The position numbers and the translations under genes are program-made. A stretch of DNA of 64,000 nt from Rhizobium croatiense (lineage in GTDB: Bacteria; Pseudomonadota; Alphaproteobacteria; Rhizobiales; Rhizobiaceae): positions 62,001 through 126,000 of the forward strand of contig NZ_JAILYJ010000016.1 in assembly GCF_019793465.1 (NCBI RefSeq), written 5' to 3'. Of the stretch, positions 1 through 10,400 are shown in pieces; position 1 is the first letter of the stretch; the number at the start of each line of letters is the position of its first letter. Under the pieces are notes generated by a model. It was not told the DNA's origin. It did no database searches and worked only from the letters and a program-made list of their open reading frames with translations.

Positions 1-769
1 GGTGCAACGCGCCGCCGAGCATGGAAATGGCGCTCATGCGCTGAGTGACGTCGGTCGCGAATTTCACGACCTTGTAGACGTTGCCGCTGGCATCGACGAT
101 CGGATTGTAGGCTGCCTGGATCCAGATTTGCCGGCCGCCCTTGCCGAAGCGGACAAATTCGTTGGCGATGAATTCGCCCCGCGCCAGCCGCCTCCAGAAG
201 TCGGCATAATCCCCGGTGCTGGTATAGGCGGGATCGCAGAACATGCCGTGGTGTTTGCCGGCGATCTCGGCCAGCGAATATCCCATGGCGTTGCAGAAAT
301 TCTCGTTGGCGGTGAGGATTTCGCCTATCGGGGTGAATTCAATCACTGCCTGCGAGCGTGAGATCGCCTCCAGCTTGCCGGAATCTTCGACCGCCTTCTT
401 CTTCGCGGCGGTAATGTCGGCCGCGAATTTCACTACTTTGAATGGTTTTCCGCCATTAAGAACAGGATTGTAGGACGCCTGGATCCATATCTCCCTGTCG
501 CCCTTGGCAAAGCGCTTATAGGCACCGGCATCATATTCCCCGCGTCCGAGCCGCGCCCAGAATTCGCGGTACTCCGCAGTGGCCGCATAGGCCGGATCGC
601 AGAACATGCTGTGATGCTTGCCAAGGATTTCGCTCAGGCTGTAGCCAAGCGCGTCGCAGAAATTTTTGTTGGCCGTCAGGATTTTGCCCTTGAGGTCGAA
701 TTCGATGATCGCCTGCGACTTGGAAATGGCGTCAAGAATGTATTTCGAATCGGGGGCTAGACCAAACAT
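1..769 (-). CDS. PAS-PAS methyl-accepting chemotaxis protein, N-terminal part (runs off the left edge)
   Basis: The N-terminal 256 residues or so of a soluble chemoreceptor are visible; the signalling domain lies beyond base 1. Two PAS modules follow each other (about residues 10-120 and 130-245). They look like a recent internal duplication: both have 'SQA(I/V)IEF', 'GKHH.MFCDPAY', 'IWIQA.YNP' and 'KVVKFA.D(I/V)T'. No membrane segment or signal peptide precedes them, so the receptor is probably cytoplasmic and may sense a small ligand or redox state through PAS. The start at 767-769 is preceded by a GGGACAGG ribosome-binding site. The neighbour cheW lies upstream on the same strand. The family (aerotaxis-like McpY/Aer types) is established; the methyl-accepting part itself is inferred. 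Confidence 0.8.
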   Translation of the reverse strand, partial: MFGLAPDSKYILDAISKSQAIIEFDLKGKILTANKNFCDALGYSLSEILGKHHSMFCDPAYAATAEYREFWARLGRGEYDAGAYKRFAKGDREIWIQASYNPVLNGGKPFKVVKFAADITAAKKKAVEDSGKLEAISRSQAVIEFTPIGEILTANENFCNAMGYSLAEIAGKHHGMFCDPAYTSTGDYADFWRRLARGEFIANEFVRFGKGGRQIWIQAAYNPIVDASGNVYKVVKFATDVTQRMSAISMLGGALH

Positions 770-930
770 TCCTGTCCCTTCGAGATGCACAGCTTTTGCT
801 GCTTTGGGCCGCTAGAACGAAGCCGTTCGGGGGCGAGGAATGCCGGTGCCGGAAGTTAACCCCACCGATCGGAAACCATGTCATCCTTGTGCTTCGCATT
901 CCATAGTGATGGAGCGTGGTTAATTTTCGC

Positions 931-958
931 TATATAAGTGAGAGCGCTTATATGTCAG
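931..958 (-). promoter_or_regulatory. candidate sigma-70-type promoter for the chemoreceptor, overlapping an inverted repeat
   Basis: Read on the minus strand, CTGACA (953-958) is followed after 16 bases by TATATA (931-936), a plausible -35/-10 pair about 160 bases ahead of the chemoreceptor start. The same bases hold an inverted repeat, ATATAAG (932-938) and CTTATAT (947-953), which could be an operator. This is a sequence match only. Confidence 0.4.
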
Positions 959-1002
959 AAGTTGAAAAAAGCGACGGTTTGGCCGAGGCGTGCGTGTATC
1001 GA

Positions 1003-1030
1003 CAAAAAAACCGCCCTTACGGGCGGTTTT
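1003..1030 (-). terminator. intrinsic terminator of cheW
   Basis: A G+C-rich stem, CCGCCC (1011-1016) with GGGCGG (1021-1026) extended by A-T pairs, has a 4-base loop. On the minus strand it ends in a run of seven T. It sits 25 bases past the cheW stop. Confidence 0.85.
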
Positions 1031-1054
1031 CAGCATCCGCAGCATTTAGATGAT

Positions 1055-1531
1055 TTACGCCGCCAGTTCGTCCGCCTCATTTTCCTTGAACATCTTGGAG
1101 AGGTTCAGGAAGCAGATCATGCCGTTTTCCGACGCAATGATGCCTTCGCAATAGGCGCGGTCGAAGGAGGCGGTCACCTCGGGCACCGGCTGAACCTGGC
1201 TGGAGGAGATGGTGAGGATATCCGAGACGCGGTCGACGAGCATGCCGATCACCATGCTGTGAACTTCGGCGACGACGATGGCGCTACGCTCGTTGGCGAC
1301 GGTGCTCTTCATGCCGAGCTTGTAGGCGAGATCGATAATCGGGATCACCGAGCCGCGCAGGTTCATGACGCCGATGACATCGGCCGGTGCATGCGGGATC
1401 GGCGTCGACGGCGCCCAGCCGCGGATTTCGCGGATGGTCGTGGTCTTGACGCAGAATTCCTGATCATGCAGGCGGAAGGCAATGATCTCGAGCGTATCGC
1501 CGCTGAAGCTAGTGGAATTGATCGTGGCCAT
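1055..1531 (-). CDS. cheW: chemotaxis coupling protein CheW
   Basis: CheW links chemoreceptors to the histidine kinase CheA. The 158-residue product spans one CheW domain, with the typical 'F(R/C)...TTTIREI', 'VIGVMNLRGSVIPIIDL' core and a C-terminal 'ICFLNLSKMF'. The start is taken at ATG 1529-1531 (MATINST), which has GGGAAGAA just upstream; a TTG five codons earlier would overlap that site. It is alone rather than in a che operon, beside a chemoreceptor gene, so it is likely an accessory CheW. It ends at a clear intrinsic terminator. Confidence 0.93.
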   Translation of the reverse strand: MATINSTSFSGDTLEIIAFRLHDQEFCVKTTTIREIRGWAPSTPIPHAPADVIGVMNLRGSVIPIIDLAYKLGMKSTVANERSAIVVAEVHSMVIGMLVDRVSDILTISSSQVQPVPEVTASFDRAYCEGIIASENGMICFLNLSKMFKENEADELAA

Positions 1532-1727
1532 TAGAATTCTTCCCAACTGTCGTAAGCCAAAGCAGAAGCGAGTGCGCCCCTATTGGCGCTGATGCGCTTT
1601 GCCTTCACACCACGCGATGGCTTTGCATTCGGCGAAGCATCGTTACGGTTACGACGACATTAGCGAAAGAGTGTTGCCCAAATCTAAATCGGAAACCGGA
1701 TTACCCGGGTTTCAGTCTCGATTTACG

Positions 1728-2927
1728 TCAGCCGATCGTCTTTTCGATCTGCGAGACCGCCCAGTCGACCTGTTCCCTTGAGATGATCAACGGCGGGGCG
1801 AGGCGGATCGTATGGTCGTGGGTGTCCTTGGCGAGAAGGCCGCGCTCCTTCAGCGCATGGCAATATTGGCGTGCCCCGCCGGCTTCGGGTTCGAGCTCGA
1901 CGGCCATCATCAGACCGCGGCCGCGCACATCGCGGACGATGTTCGAGCGCATCGACCTCAGGCCTTCGAGGAAATAGTCGCCCATCGCTGCGGCGTTTTC
2001 GATCATGCCTTCTTCCGTCAACACCTTCATCGCGGTGCGCGCCACCGCGCAGGCGAGCGGGTTGCCGCCGAAAGTCGAGCCGTGCTGGCCGGGCTTCAGT
2101 ACCCCCAGCACCTCGGAATTCGAAAGTACCGCGGATACCGGATAGAAGCCGCCGGACAGCGCCTTGCCGATCAGCGTCACATCGGCCTCGATGCCCTCGT
2201 GCTCTTCGGCCAGCAGCTTGCCGGTGCGGCCGAGGCCGGTCTGGATCTCGTCAAGGATGAGGGTGACGTTGTTTGCCGTGCAGAGCTCGCGGATGCGGGT
2301 GAAATACCCTGCCGGCGGAATGATGACGCCGGCTTCCCCCTGGATCGGCTCGATCAGCGCCGCCACCGTATTGTCGTTGATGGCAGCGGCGAAAGCCTCG
2401 GCATCGCCGAAAGGAATGATGCGGAAGCCCGGCGTGTAGGGGCCGAAGCCGTTGCGGGCATCGGGGTCTGTGGAGAAACTGATGATGCTCAGCGTCCGGC
2501 CATGGAAATTGTCGGCGCAGACGATGATCTCCGCCTGGCCTTCCGGCACGCCCTTGACCTCGTATCCCCATTTGCGCACCGCCTTGATGGCGGTCTCCAC
2601 CGCTTCGGCGCCGGAGTTCATCGGCAGGATCTTGTGCGAGCCGGTGAGAGCGGCGAGCTCCTCATAGAGATAGGCGAGCTGGTCGTTGCGGAAGGCGCGG
2701 GAGGTGAGGGTCAGCCGGCCGGCCTGTTCGATCATGGCGGCGAGGATCTTCGGATGGCAATGGCCTTGGTTGACGGCGGAATAGGCAGAGAGGCAATCAA
2801 GATAACGGTTGCCGTCGGTATCCCAGACATACACGCCTTCGCCGCGCGTCAGCACCACGTCGAGCGGCTTGTAATTATTGGCGCCGAGCCGCTGTTCCGT
2901 GGCGATCAATTTTTCCGAAGTGGTCAT
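1728..2927 (-). CDS. rocD: ornithine--oxo-acid aminotransferase
   Basis: This PLP enzyme converts ornithine plus 2-oxoglutarate to glutamate semialdehyde and glutamate. The 399-residue length is normal for the class III aminotransferases. Visible marks are 'NSGAEAVETAIK', the 'LDEIQTGLGRTGK' stretch and the PLP-lysine region 'IGKALSGGFYPVSAVL'. It lies 42 bases behind arginase on the same strand, so arginine is taken to ornithine and then glutamate within one operon. The neighbouring Lrp/AsnC gene is the probable regulator. Ornithine rather than another omega-amine is inferred from close overall similarity to RocD and from the arginase partner. Confidence 0.93.
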   Translation of the reverse strand: MTTSEKLIATEQRLGANNYKPLDVVLTRGEGVYVWDTDGNRYLDCLSAYSAVNQGHCHPKILAAMIEQAGRLTLTSRAFRNDQLAYLYEELAALTGSHKILPMNSGAEAVETAIKAVRKWGYEVKGVPEGQAEIIVCADNFHGRTLSIISFSTDPDARNGFGPYTPGFRIIPFGDAEAFAAAINDNTVAALIEPIQGEAGVIIPPAGYFTRIRELCTANNVTLILDEIQTGLGRTGKLLAEEHEGIEADVTLIGKALSGGFYPVSAVLSNSEVLGVLKPGQHGSTFGGNPLACAVARTAMKVLTEEGMIENAAAMGDYFLEGLRSMRSNIVRDVRGRGLMMAVELEPEAGGARQYCHALKERGLLAKDTHDHTIRLAPPLIISREQVDWAVSQIEKTIG

Positions 2928-2969
2928 GGCGCTTCTCCCTCTAAGCCTGGTCTATGCGGCACGTGCCTT

Positions 2970-3905
2970 CTATGCGGCACGGGTTGGACGATCGAAGATG
3001 CGGCGGCCGAAGAGACTGGCCGTCAGTTCCACCAATATGCGGGCGCTCTTGCCACGATCGTCGAGAAACGGATTGAGCTCGACGAGATCGAGCGACGAGA
3101 CGAGACCGCTGTCCGATAGCATTTCCATGACAAGATGGGCCTCGCGGAAGGTCGCGCCACCCGGCACCGTCGTGCCGACGCCGGGGGCAATATCGGGATC
3201 GAGGAAATCGAGATCGAGACTGACATGCAGAAGGCCGTCGGCCTTGGCGACGACATCGAGGATATGACGCATGATGGCGCCGATGCCCTGTTCGTCGATA
3301 GCGCGCATATCGAAGACGTTGACACCGTGTTCGTGGATTTCCTCGCGCTCGCGTGCATCGACCGAGCGGATGCCGACCTGGAAGACATGCTTCGGATCGA
3401 CGAAGGGACGGCCCTTCGGCAGGATCTCGGCGAACTCCGCCTCGCCGCAGAAGAAGGCGACGGGCATGCCGTGAATATTGCCGGAGGGGGAGGTGGCCGG
3501 AGAATTGAAATCGGCATGGGCATCGAGCCAGAGCACGAAGAGCGGGCGACCCTTGCCGGCGGCATAGCGGGCCATGCCGGAGACGGTGCCCATGGAAAGG
3601 CTGTGGTCGCCGCCGAGAATGAGCGGAAAGCGGCCGGAGGCGGCGACATCATAGACGCTGCTTTCGAGTGCGCGGGTGAAGGCGCCGACGATCCTCAGAT
3701 TATGGGCCTTGGGATGATTCGGTAGGTCCATCGCCGGCACGATCCTGAGATCGCCATTATCGGCGACATCGTGGCCGAGATCGATCAGCGTCTGGTCGAC
3801 GCCGGCGATGCGCAGCGCCGCGGGACCCATGCCAGCGCCTCTGCGGCCGGAGCCTTCCTCCAATGGTGCGCCGATGAGGGTGACAGATCGCGATTGGACA
3901 TTCAT
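2970..3905 (-). CDS. rocF: arginase
   Basis: Arginase is a manganese enzyme that hydrolyses arginine to ornithine and urea. The 311-residue protein has the metal-binding motifs in order: 'GGDHSLS', 'DAHADFN' and 'SLDLDFLDPD'. Length and the early 'GAPLEEGSGRRGAGMGP' stretch fit the arginase rather than the agmatinase branch. It is the first gene of a two-gene operon with ornithine aminotransferase and is divergent from an Lrp/AsnC regulator 122 bases away, an arrangement known for arginine-inducible catabolism in rhizobia and agrobacteria. Confidence 0.93.
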   Translation of the reverse strand: MNVQSRSVTLIGAPLEEGSGRRGAGMGPAALRIAGVDQTLIDLGHDVADNGDLRIVPAMDLPNHPKAHNLRIVGAFTRALESSVYDVAASGRFPLILGGDHSLSMGTVSGMARYAAGKGRPLFVLWLDAHADFNSPATSPSGNIHGMPVAFFCGEAEFAEILPKGRPFVDPKHVFQVGIRSVDAREREEIHEHGVNVFDMRAIDEQGIGAIMRHILDVVAKADGLLHVSLDLDFLDPDIAPGVGTTVPGGATFREAHLVMEMLSDSGLVSSLDLVELNPFLDDRGKSARILVELTASLFGRRIFDRPTRAA

Positions 3906-4027
3906 TGAAGGGCTCCGTGTTGAGGCCTGTTTCGGCCGATAGTGGGATAAAGGGCTGCCGGCAAAAAGATGGAAAAGTGGCAGAAATGGATTATGATTGC
4001 GCAGATTGATAAAGCTATTTTGACAGA

Positions 4028-4465
4028 GTGATCAGCGTGGACGATCTCGATACCGAACTCTTGAGCGCCCTTCGCCACAATGCCCGGATCTCCGTCTCCT
4101 CCCTTGCGGCGATAACAGGTGCATCCCGGGCAACGGTCGCCGCCCGCATCGACCGGCTGGTTGCCAGCGGCACCATTGTCGGCTTCACTATCCGTACCGG
4201 TCACGAAACGCGATCCGCCGGCGTGCGCGCCATCGTCATGATCGAGGTGCTCGGCAAACTGGCCGACAGGGTAGCCGATCAGTTGCGGGGTCTGCCGCAG
4301 GTCCGCGCCCTTCACAGCACCAACGGCAAATGGGATTTCGTCGCCGAACTCGAGGATCGCGACCTTGCCTCCTTCGACGAGACGCTACGCCGCATCCGGC
4401 TGATCAACGGTATCAACTCGACCGAGACCAACATCCTTCTCAAGACGAGCAAGACGGGTTTCTAA
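4028..4465 (+). CDS. Lrp/AsnC family regulator, probable control of arginine catabolism
   Basis: The 145-residue protein has an N-terminal winged helix-turn-helix (about residues 5-60, 'ISVSSLAAITGASRATVAARIDRL') and a C-terminal RAM ligand-binding domain. Proteins of this family bind amino acids and switch nearby transport or catabolic genes. It is divergent from rocF-rocD, so it probably activates them in response to arginine or ornithine; that is inference from position. The start is GTG 4028; another GTG at 4037 is also possible, as neither has a strong ribosome-binding site. The 122-bp intergenic region holds both promoters. Confidence 0.88.
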   Translation: MISVDDLDTELLSALRHNARISVSSLAAITGASRATVAARIDRLVASGTIVGFTIRTGHETRSAGVRAIVMIEVLGKLADRVADQLRGLPQVRALHSTNGKWDFVAELEDRDLASFDETLRRIRLINGINSTETNILLKTSKTGF

Positions 4466-4471
4466 GCCGGC

Positions 4472-7400
4472 TTAGTATTCCCGCTCATAAACGATGCCCG
4501 CTTCACCCGCCCCGTTGCCGCCGGCGGCGCCGCGCAGTTTGACGCCGCGGCCGACATCGAGATTGATGATCGCCTTGGCGCCGGCCGCGCCGCCCTGCTG
4601 CAGTTCGAAATAGGTGCGGTCATTGAGGTAGCGGCCGACGCTGACGCTCGTCTGGCCTTTCTCGTCGGTGCTGATGTCGAAATCGTCGACGCCGAGCTGG
4701 TTGCGCAGACCTTCGAAAAGCGAGGTGGAGCGGTTGCCGGCCAGCTGGCTGACGGCATCGGCGAGCTGGGCGATCTGCACCGGTGACAGCTTCGACATCG
4801 ACTGTCCGAAGATCAGCTGCGCCAGCACCTCGTCCTGCGGCAGCTGGGGCGAGGAGGAAAAGGTGATCGAAGGATCGGTGGCGAGGCCGGCCACATCAAC
4901 CGTCAGGGTCGTCGTGCCGGAGGTGGAGGTGGCTTCCATATCGAGCGCCGGCGTAAGATCGCCGGCAAAGGTGATCCTGCTCTTGTCGGAGAAATTCAGA
5001 CGGCGGTTGAGAATGGTCAACCGGCCGCGGCGCATGGTGAACCCGCCGGTAACGACGGGCACTGCCGCCGTTCCGCGGATCGTCACGCGGCCTCCGAGCT
5101 CGGCATCGATGCCGCGGCCACGCACGAAGATTTGCGAGGGCGCATCGATTTCGAGATCGAGGGTGATGACGGAGGATTTCTCGCCGCTTTTCCCCTTGCC
5201 TTCATCCCTGAGCTGCGCAAGCACCGCCCGCGGCGCGTTCTTGTGCCGTATGTCGATTTCGCTGAGCGAGGTCGGCAATTTTTCCGGCACGGTGATCGAG
5301 GTCTTGTCCAGCCGCAGCTTGCCGCTCAGCGTCGCGCTCATGATCGGCCCGCGCAGGCCCACGGTCCCGTTGACGGTCGAGACGACGAGGGTTCCGTCGA
5401 CATAGACTGCCTTGTCGAGCTTGATCGAAATGTCGGTGGGAAAGCCGCCGGCCGGCTGGATGCCGATGGTGCCGCTCGCCGAAATCGTGCCGCCGCCGCC
5501 AAGATTGCCACTGAGACGCGATATCACGGCCTGGGTGCCATTGAAGGTCACGGTGGCTGCGAGATTGTTGACGGCAAGATTGCGTCTGACGTCGACGAGC
5601 TTGGCGCCATTGGTCGAGACCGTGCCGTTGATGACAGGTGCTGCGACCGTTCCGCCGATCGTAAGATTGACGGTGGCGACCCCGTCGGCGACCAGGCCCT
5701 GCTGCGCAAGCGGGGTGCCGAGCACCGCGAACGGAACGTTGCCGTTGAAGCGCAGGTCGAGAGCCCGATTGCCTGATATCACGACACTGCCGCCGCCCTT
5801 GAGCGACATGCCGGCGTCACCGGCAAGACTGGTGTCGACGGTCAGCTTGTTGCCGGCCAGCTTGCCCGATGCCCCGATGCTGAGTGGCGAAAGACCGGCG
5901 CCTTTCGTCTGGCTCGTCGCGGCGTTCTTCCAATCGACCTTGAAATCGACGGCGGGCGCGGACAGCGTGCCGGCCGCCTTGGCGGTCGCCGAGATCGTAC
6001 CGTCGGCGCCGATACCGGGAACAAAGCCGTTGGCGAAGGCAGCCGGAACATTGGCAGCATTCGCGGTGACGTCGATCGATCGGATCGAGGTGCCTGCAAT
6101 GGAAAGATTACCGGCGGCTTTCAGCGCAATGCCGCCGCCGCCGCGGAGGTCCGCATCAAAATCGAGCCTGTCGCCAGCATATTTTCCTGTTGCCGCCAGC
6201 GCAAGACGGGAAAGGCCGGCCGCCTTGGTGTGGCTGGTCGCCGCATCCTTCCAGTCAAGCTTGAAATCGACGACCGGATTGGCCGGCGTTCCCGATGTGA
6301 CGGCGCTGGCCGAAAGCGTGCCTTCGGCCCCGAGACCGGGCACAAAGGCATTGGCGATATTTGCCGGCAGGGCGGGAATATCGGCATTGACCGAAAGGTC
6401 GCGGATGGCCGTTCCGGCAATCGTGACGCCGCCGGTCGCCTTGGCCAGCACGCCGTCCTTGCCGGTGAGGTTGGCATCGAAATCGACCCTGTCATTGGCG
6501 AATTTGCCGGATGCCGCGGCGCTGAGACCGGAAAGGCCGCTGCTCCTGGTCTGGGCGGTGGCGGCGTTTTTCCAGTCGAGCTTGAAGTCGACGGCGGGCT
6601 TGGGAAGCGCGCCTGAGGCAGATGCCGTTCCCGACACCATGCCCTCCGCCGCAAGGCCGGGAACGAAGCTATTGGCAAGGCCCGCGGGCAGATTGGCGAG
6701 ATCGGCCTTGACGTCAAGGTTGCGGACCGAGGCGCCCGATATCGCGACATTGCCCGCAGCTTTCAGCGAGAGGCCGTCCTTGCCGCCGAGATTGGCGTTG
6801 AAATCAAGCTTATTGTCAGCAAGGTGGCCCGAGGCGGCAAGCGCGAGGCCGGAAAGATGGGCGGTCCTGGTGTGGCTGGTTGCGGCATCCGTCCAGTCGA
6901 GCTTGAAATCGGCCTTCGGTGCGGCAGGTGTGCCGGCGGCAGAAATGGTGCCGGATATCGTGCCGCCGGCCGCCAGTCCGGGAACGAAGGCGTTGGCGAG
7001 AGCGGCGGGGACCTTGGCGATCTCGGCATCGAGCTTCACGCTGTCGATCGCCGTGCCGGCGAGGGCGACATTGCCTACGGCCTTCAGTGAGAGGCCTTGA
7101 TCGCCAAGCGTTGCTGCGTTGAAATCCAGCTTGTTCTCGGCAAATTTTCCCGATGCGGTAATGCCGAGAGCGGTAAGCCCGGCACGCCTGGTGTGGTTCG
7201 TTGCAGCGTCTTTCCAGTTGAGATCAAAATTGGCGGTCGGCGCGGAAAGTGAGCCTGCCGCCGAGATTTTTCCCGAGACCGAGCCTTCGGCAGCAAGATC
7301 GGCGACGAAGCTGTTTGCAATGCTTGCCGGGATATTTGCCAGTGCCGCATCGACCTTGGCGGCACCGACCGTCTTGCCGGTGATGGCGACATCGCCGTTT

Positions 7401-10400
7401 GTCTTGAGCGAGAGCCCGTCGGCGCCGTTGACCGCGGCGTCGAAATTGAGCCTATTGTCGGCGAATTTTCCGGATGCCGTCACGCCGAGACCGGCGAGGC
7501 CGGCGCGTTTCGTGTGGCTTGTGACGGCATTTTGCCAATGGAGATCGAAATCGGCGGTCGGGGCGGCAGGGGATCCGCTCGCCGAGACCGTTCCGGAGAC
7601 AAGGCCTGCCGCTGCGAGATCGGGGACGAAACCGTTTGCAGCAGCTGCGGGGATATTGGCCAGTGTCGCGTCGATCTTGACGCCGCCGATCGCCGTCCCT
7701 GTCATGCCGACATTGCCATTTGCCTTGAGCGACAGGCTGTCGGCGCCGCTGACCGCGGCATCGAAATCGAGCGTGTTGTCGGCGAATTTGCCGGACGCGG
7801 TCACATCAAGCACCGTAAGGCCGGCGCGCCTGGTGTGGCTCGTCGCGGCACTCTTCCAGGCGAGATCGAAATTGGCGGTCGGAGCCTTGAGGGAGCCGGC
7901 GGCGCTCAATTTTCCCGTGATCGCGCCTTCGGCGGCGAGATTGGGAACAAAACCATTGGCGACACGGGCGGGCAGGTTGAGGATATCGGCGTCGATATCG
8001 AGCACCGGCATCGTCGGGTCGGCGAGGCCGACATTGCCGGCCGCCTTGAGCGAGAGGCCGTCGGCGCTGCCGATCGTCGTGTCGAAATCGAGCTTGTTGT
8101 CGGCAAATTTGCCGCCGGCGGTGACGGCGAGCGGCGCCAATCCGGCGCCCTTGGTCTGACCCGTCGTCGCATCCTTCCAGTCAAGTTTGAAGTCGGCGAT
8201 GGGCGCGGACGGCGTTCCCGTCACGGCGATCGTTCCGGAGATCGTGCCGCCAGCGGAAAGGTTGGGCACGAAACCGTTGGCGAGCGCTGCCGGCAGCTCC
8301 TTGATGACGGCATCGAGCTTCAGCGTCTCGCCGGCCGAACCGGTGACGTTCACCGAGCCGGTGCCTGTCTTCAGCGTCAGTCCGTCCATACTGGCGGCGC
8401 CGCCGGCGATTTTGACCTGCGTCGCTGCGGCAAGCTCGATCGGGATATTGCGCGGGCTTGCCGAGAAACGATCGAGGTTTACGTCGATCGTGCCGTCTGC
8501 CGTCTGGATATTGCCGGCCGCCAGCACTGGATTGCCATCATAGGCGGCATTGACATCGAAGTCGGTCTGATTCTGCTGCTTGGTGAAAGCGAGCGAAAGC
8601 CCGGCCAGCCTGTTTGCGCCGGCATTCACCTCTTCGGCCCGGACCGTGCCGTTGGCCGCAAGGGCGCTGAGATCGCTCACCGTGATGTCGATCTCGGGTT
8701 TGACAACGGCGAGTGTATCGCGGCGGAGCGAATCGCCGGTCGCCTGCAGTTTCAGCGCAATCCTGCCGCTGTCGCTGGTGACGCCGAGCGATCCCTTGAG
8801 ATCGCCTTCGGCTTTCTGTCCGCCGAGGGCGGCGAGCAGGCCGATATTGGGAAAATCGAAGGTCAAGGCGCCAGAGGGCGTCAGGGAGGGTGAAAATTCC
8901 AGAGCGCCGGTCAGCCGGTTGCCGCCGATGTCGGCGGTCAGTGCCGGAATGCTCATCCTGCCGTCCTCGGAGCGGATATCGCCGTTGACGCCGATCGGTT
9001 GGCCGTCGATCGTGCCGGTTGCGGCAATCTTACCCTGCGGCGCCTTCGGATCGGCGACGCCCGTGAGGTCGATATTGAGGTTGGCGAGCATGCGATCGGC
9101 CATCTGCAGGCTGGCAGCCTTGATATTGGCTGTCACGGAGAGGGCCGGCAGTTCGCCCCCGACCCGCAACGCGTAAGCTGCTCCGCCGCTTGCGCCCCCC
9201 ATCAGCTTGCCGACATCGGGCAGCCGGCCCGAGAGATCGGCGTTCAAGGTCGAGCCGTCGAGCGCGACGTTGCCGGCGGCCTCGAGCGTTCCGGATTTGA
9301 CGACGAGGTTGGACAGCGCGAATTTCGAGGGGATGGTGCCCGCCACCTGGCTTTCGAGCGAGATTGGCCCGTCGAACCTGCTTGTCGCCGCGGCCGGCAG
9401 AGCCGCCGGTTCGACGACCAGCTTGATATTGCCGGTCAGAGTGCGGTCCGTCAGCCGATAGGAACCGTTGAGGCTGCCGTTGATATTGGCGCTTTCGACG
9501 GTGGTGCCGTTGAAACCAATGCCGCCGGCCGTGATCTGTAGCGGCGCGGCGAGCGTGACCGGGCCTTTGACCGCACGGTTGAGGTTCGGCTCGGCAAAGG
9601 TCGCGTCGCCGGCGACGAGGCGCAGCTGGACGCTGCCGGCGCGGGCGGCAAGATTGAAGGCGTCGCTCTTTGCCGTCAGTTTGACGTTGCCGATATCGGC
9701 CTGCGGCAAGGTTGCGCTGTCGAGCGAGCCGCTGACGCTCAGTCGCGCCGCCTGCGCGTCGCCGGTCAGCGCCAGGTTGAGGCCGGATATCAGGAAGCGC
9801 GCTTCGCCTTCGGCGAGTGGCCAGCGGAAATCGACAGGCCCGGATGTGCCGAGCAGGTTGGCGTTGAGGCTGTTGTTGCCGGCCGGATCAAGCGTGCCCG
9901 ATGCGGCGATGACGACGCTGCCGGTGGCGATATTGCCGGTCTGAATATCGATCTTGCCCCGGTCGTCGAAGGTTGAGGCAAGATCGATATTGGTCTGGCC
10001 GGCGAAAAGCGGCCGGAATGCTGCCGGCAGAAGCGAGCTCAGGTCACCGCCGCCCTTGAGGTCGAGATGGTGCAGTCCGTCGGCGGCGATCGCATGCCGG
10101 CCTTCGATTGCGGCCCGCTGCTGTCCGTCGAGCGCGGCCTGCAATTTGCCTCTCCAGTCGGATATCGGTCCCTGGCCGTCGAGGTCGATGTTGACGGCAG
10201 GACTATCCGGCAGGCCGAGGAAGCCTGCCAGCAGCCCGCCCTTCGGCTCGGCCAGCTGTGCCTTCAGGCGCAGCCGGTTTTCGGCCGGCGCATAAGCGAT
10301 ATCGGCGGTAAGTCGCGCATCCGGCACCGCGTGGCGGCTGACATTGACAGTCGCCTCCCCGCCGTCGCCATCTGCCGAGAGGCTGCCTTCGGCGGCGAGT

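Noticed and set aside
5648..8212. Regular 321-bp repeats considered as a CRISPR or satellite array
   Set aside because: The period is a multiple of three, the frame is open throughout and the repeats encode family-typical TamB sequence.
5412..8893. Long open frames of 562 and 459 codons opposite to tamB
   Set aside because: They mirror the GC-rich, low-complexity tamB repeats on the other strand, have no ribosome-binding site and no recognisable domain.
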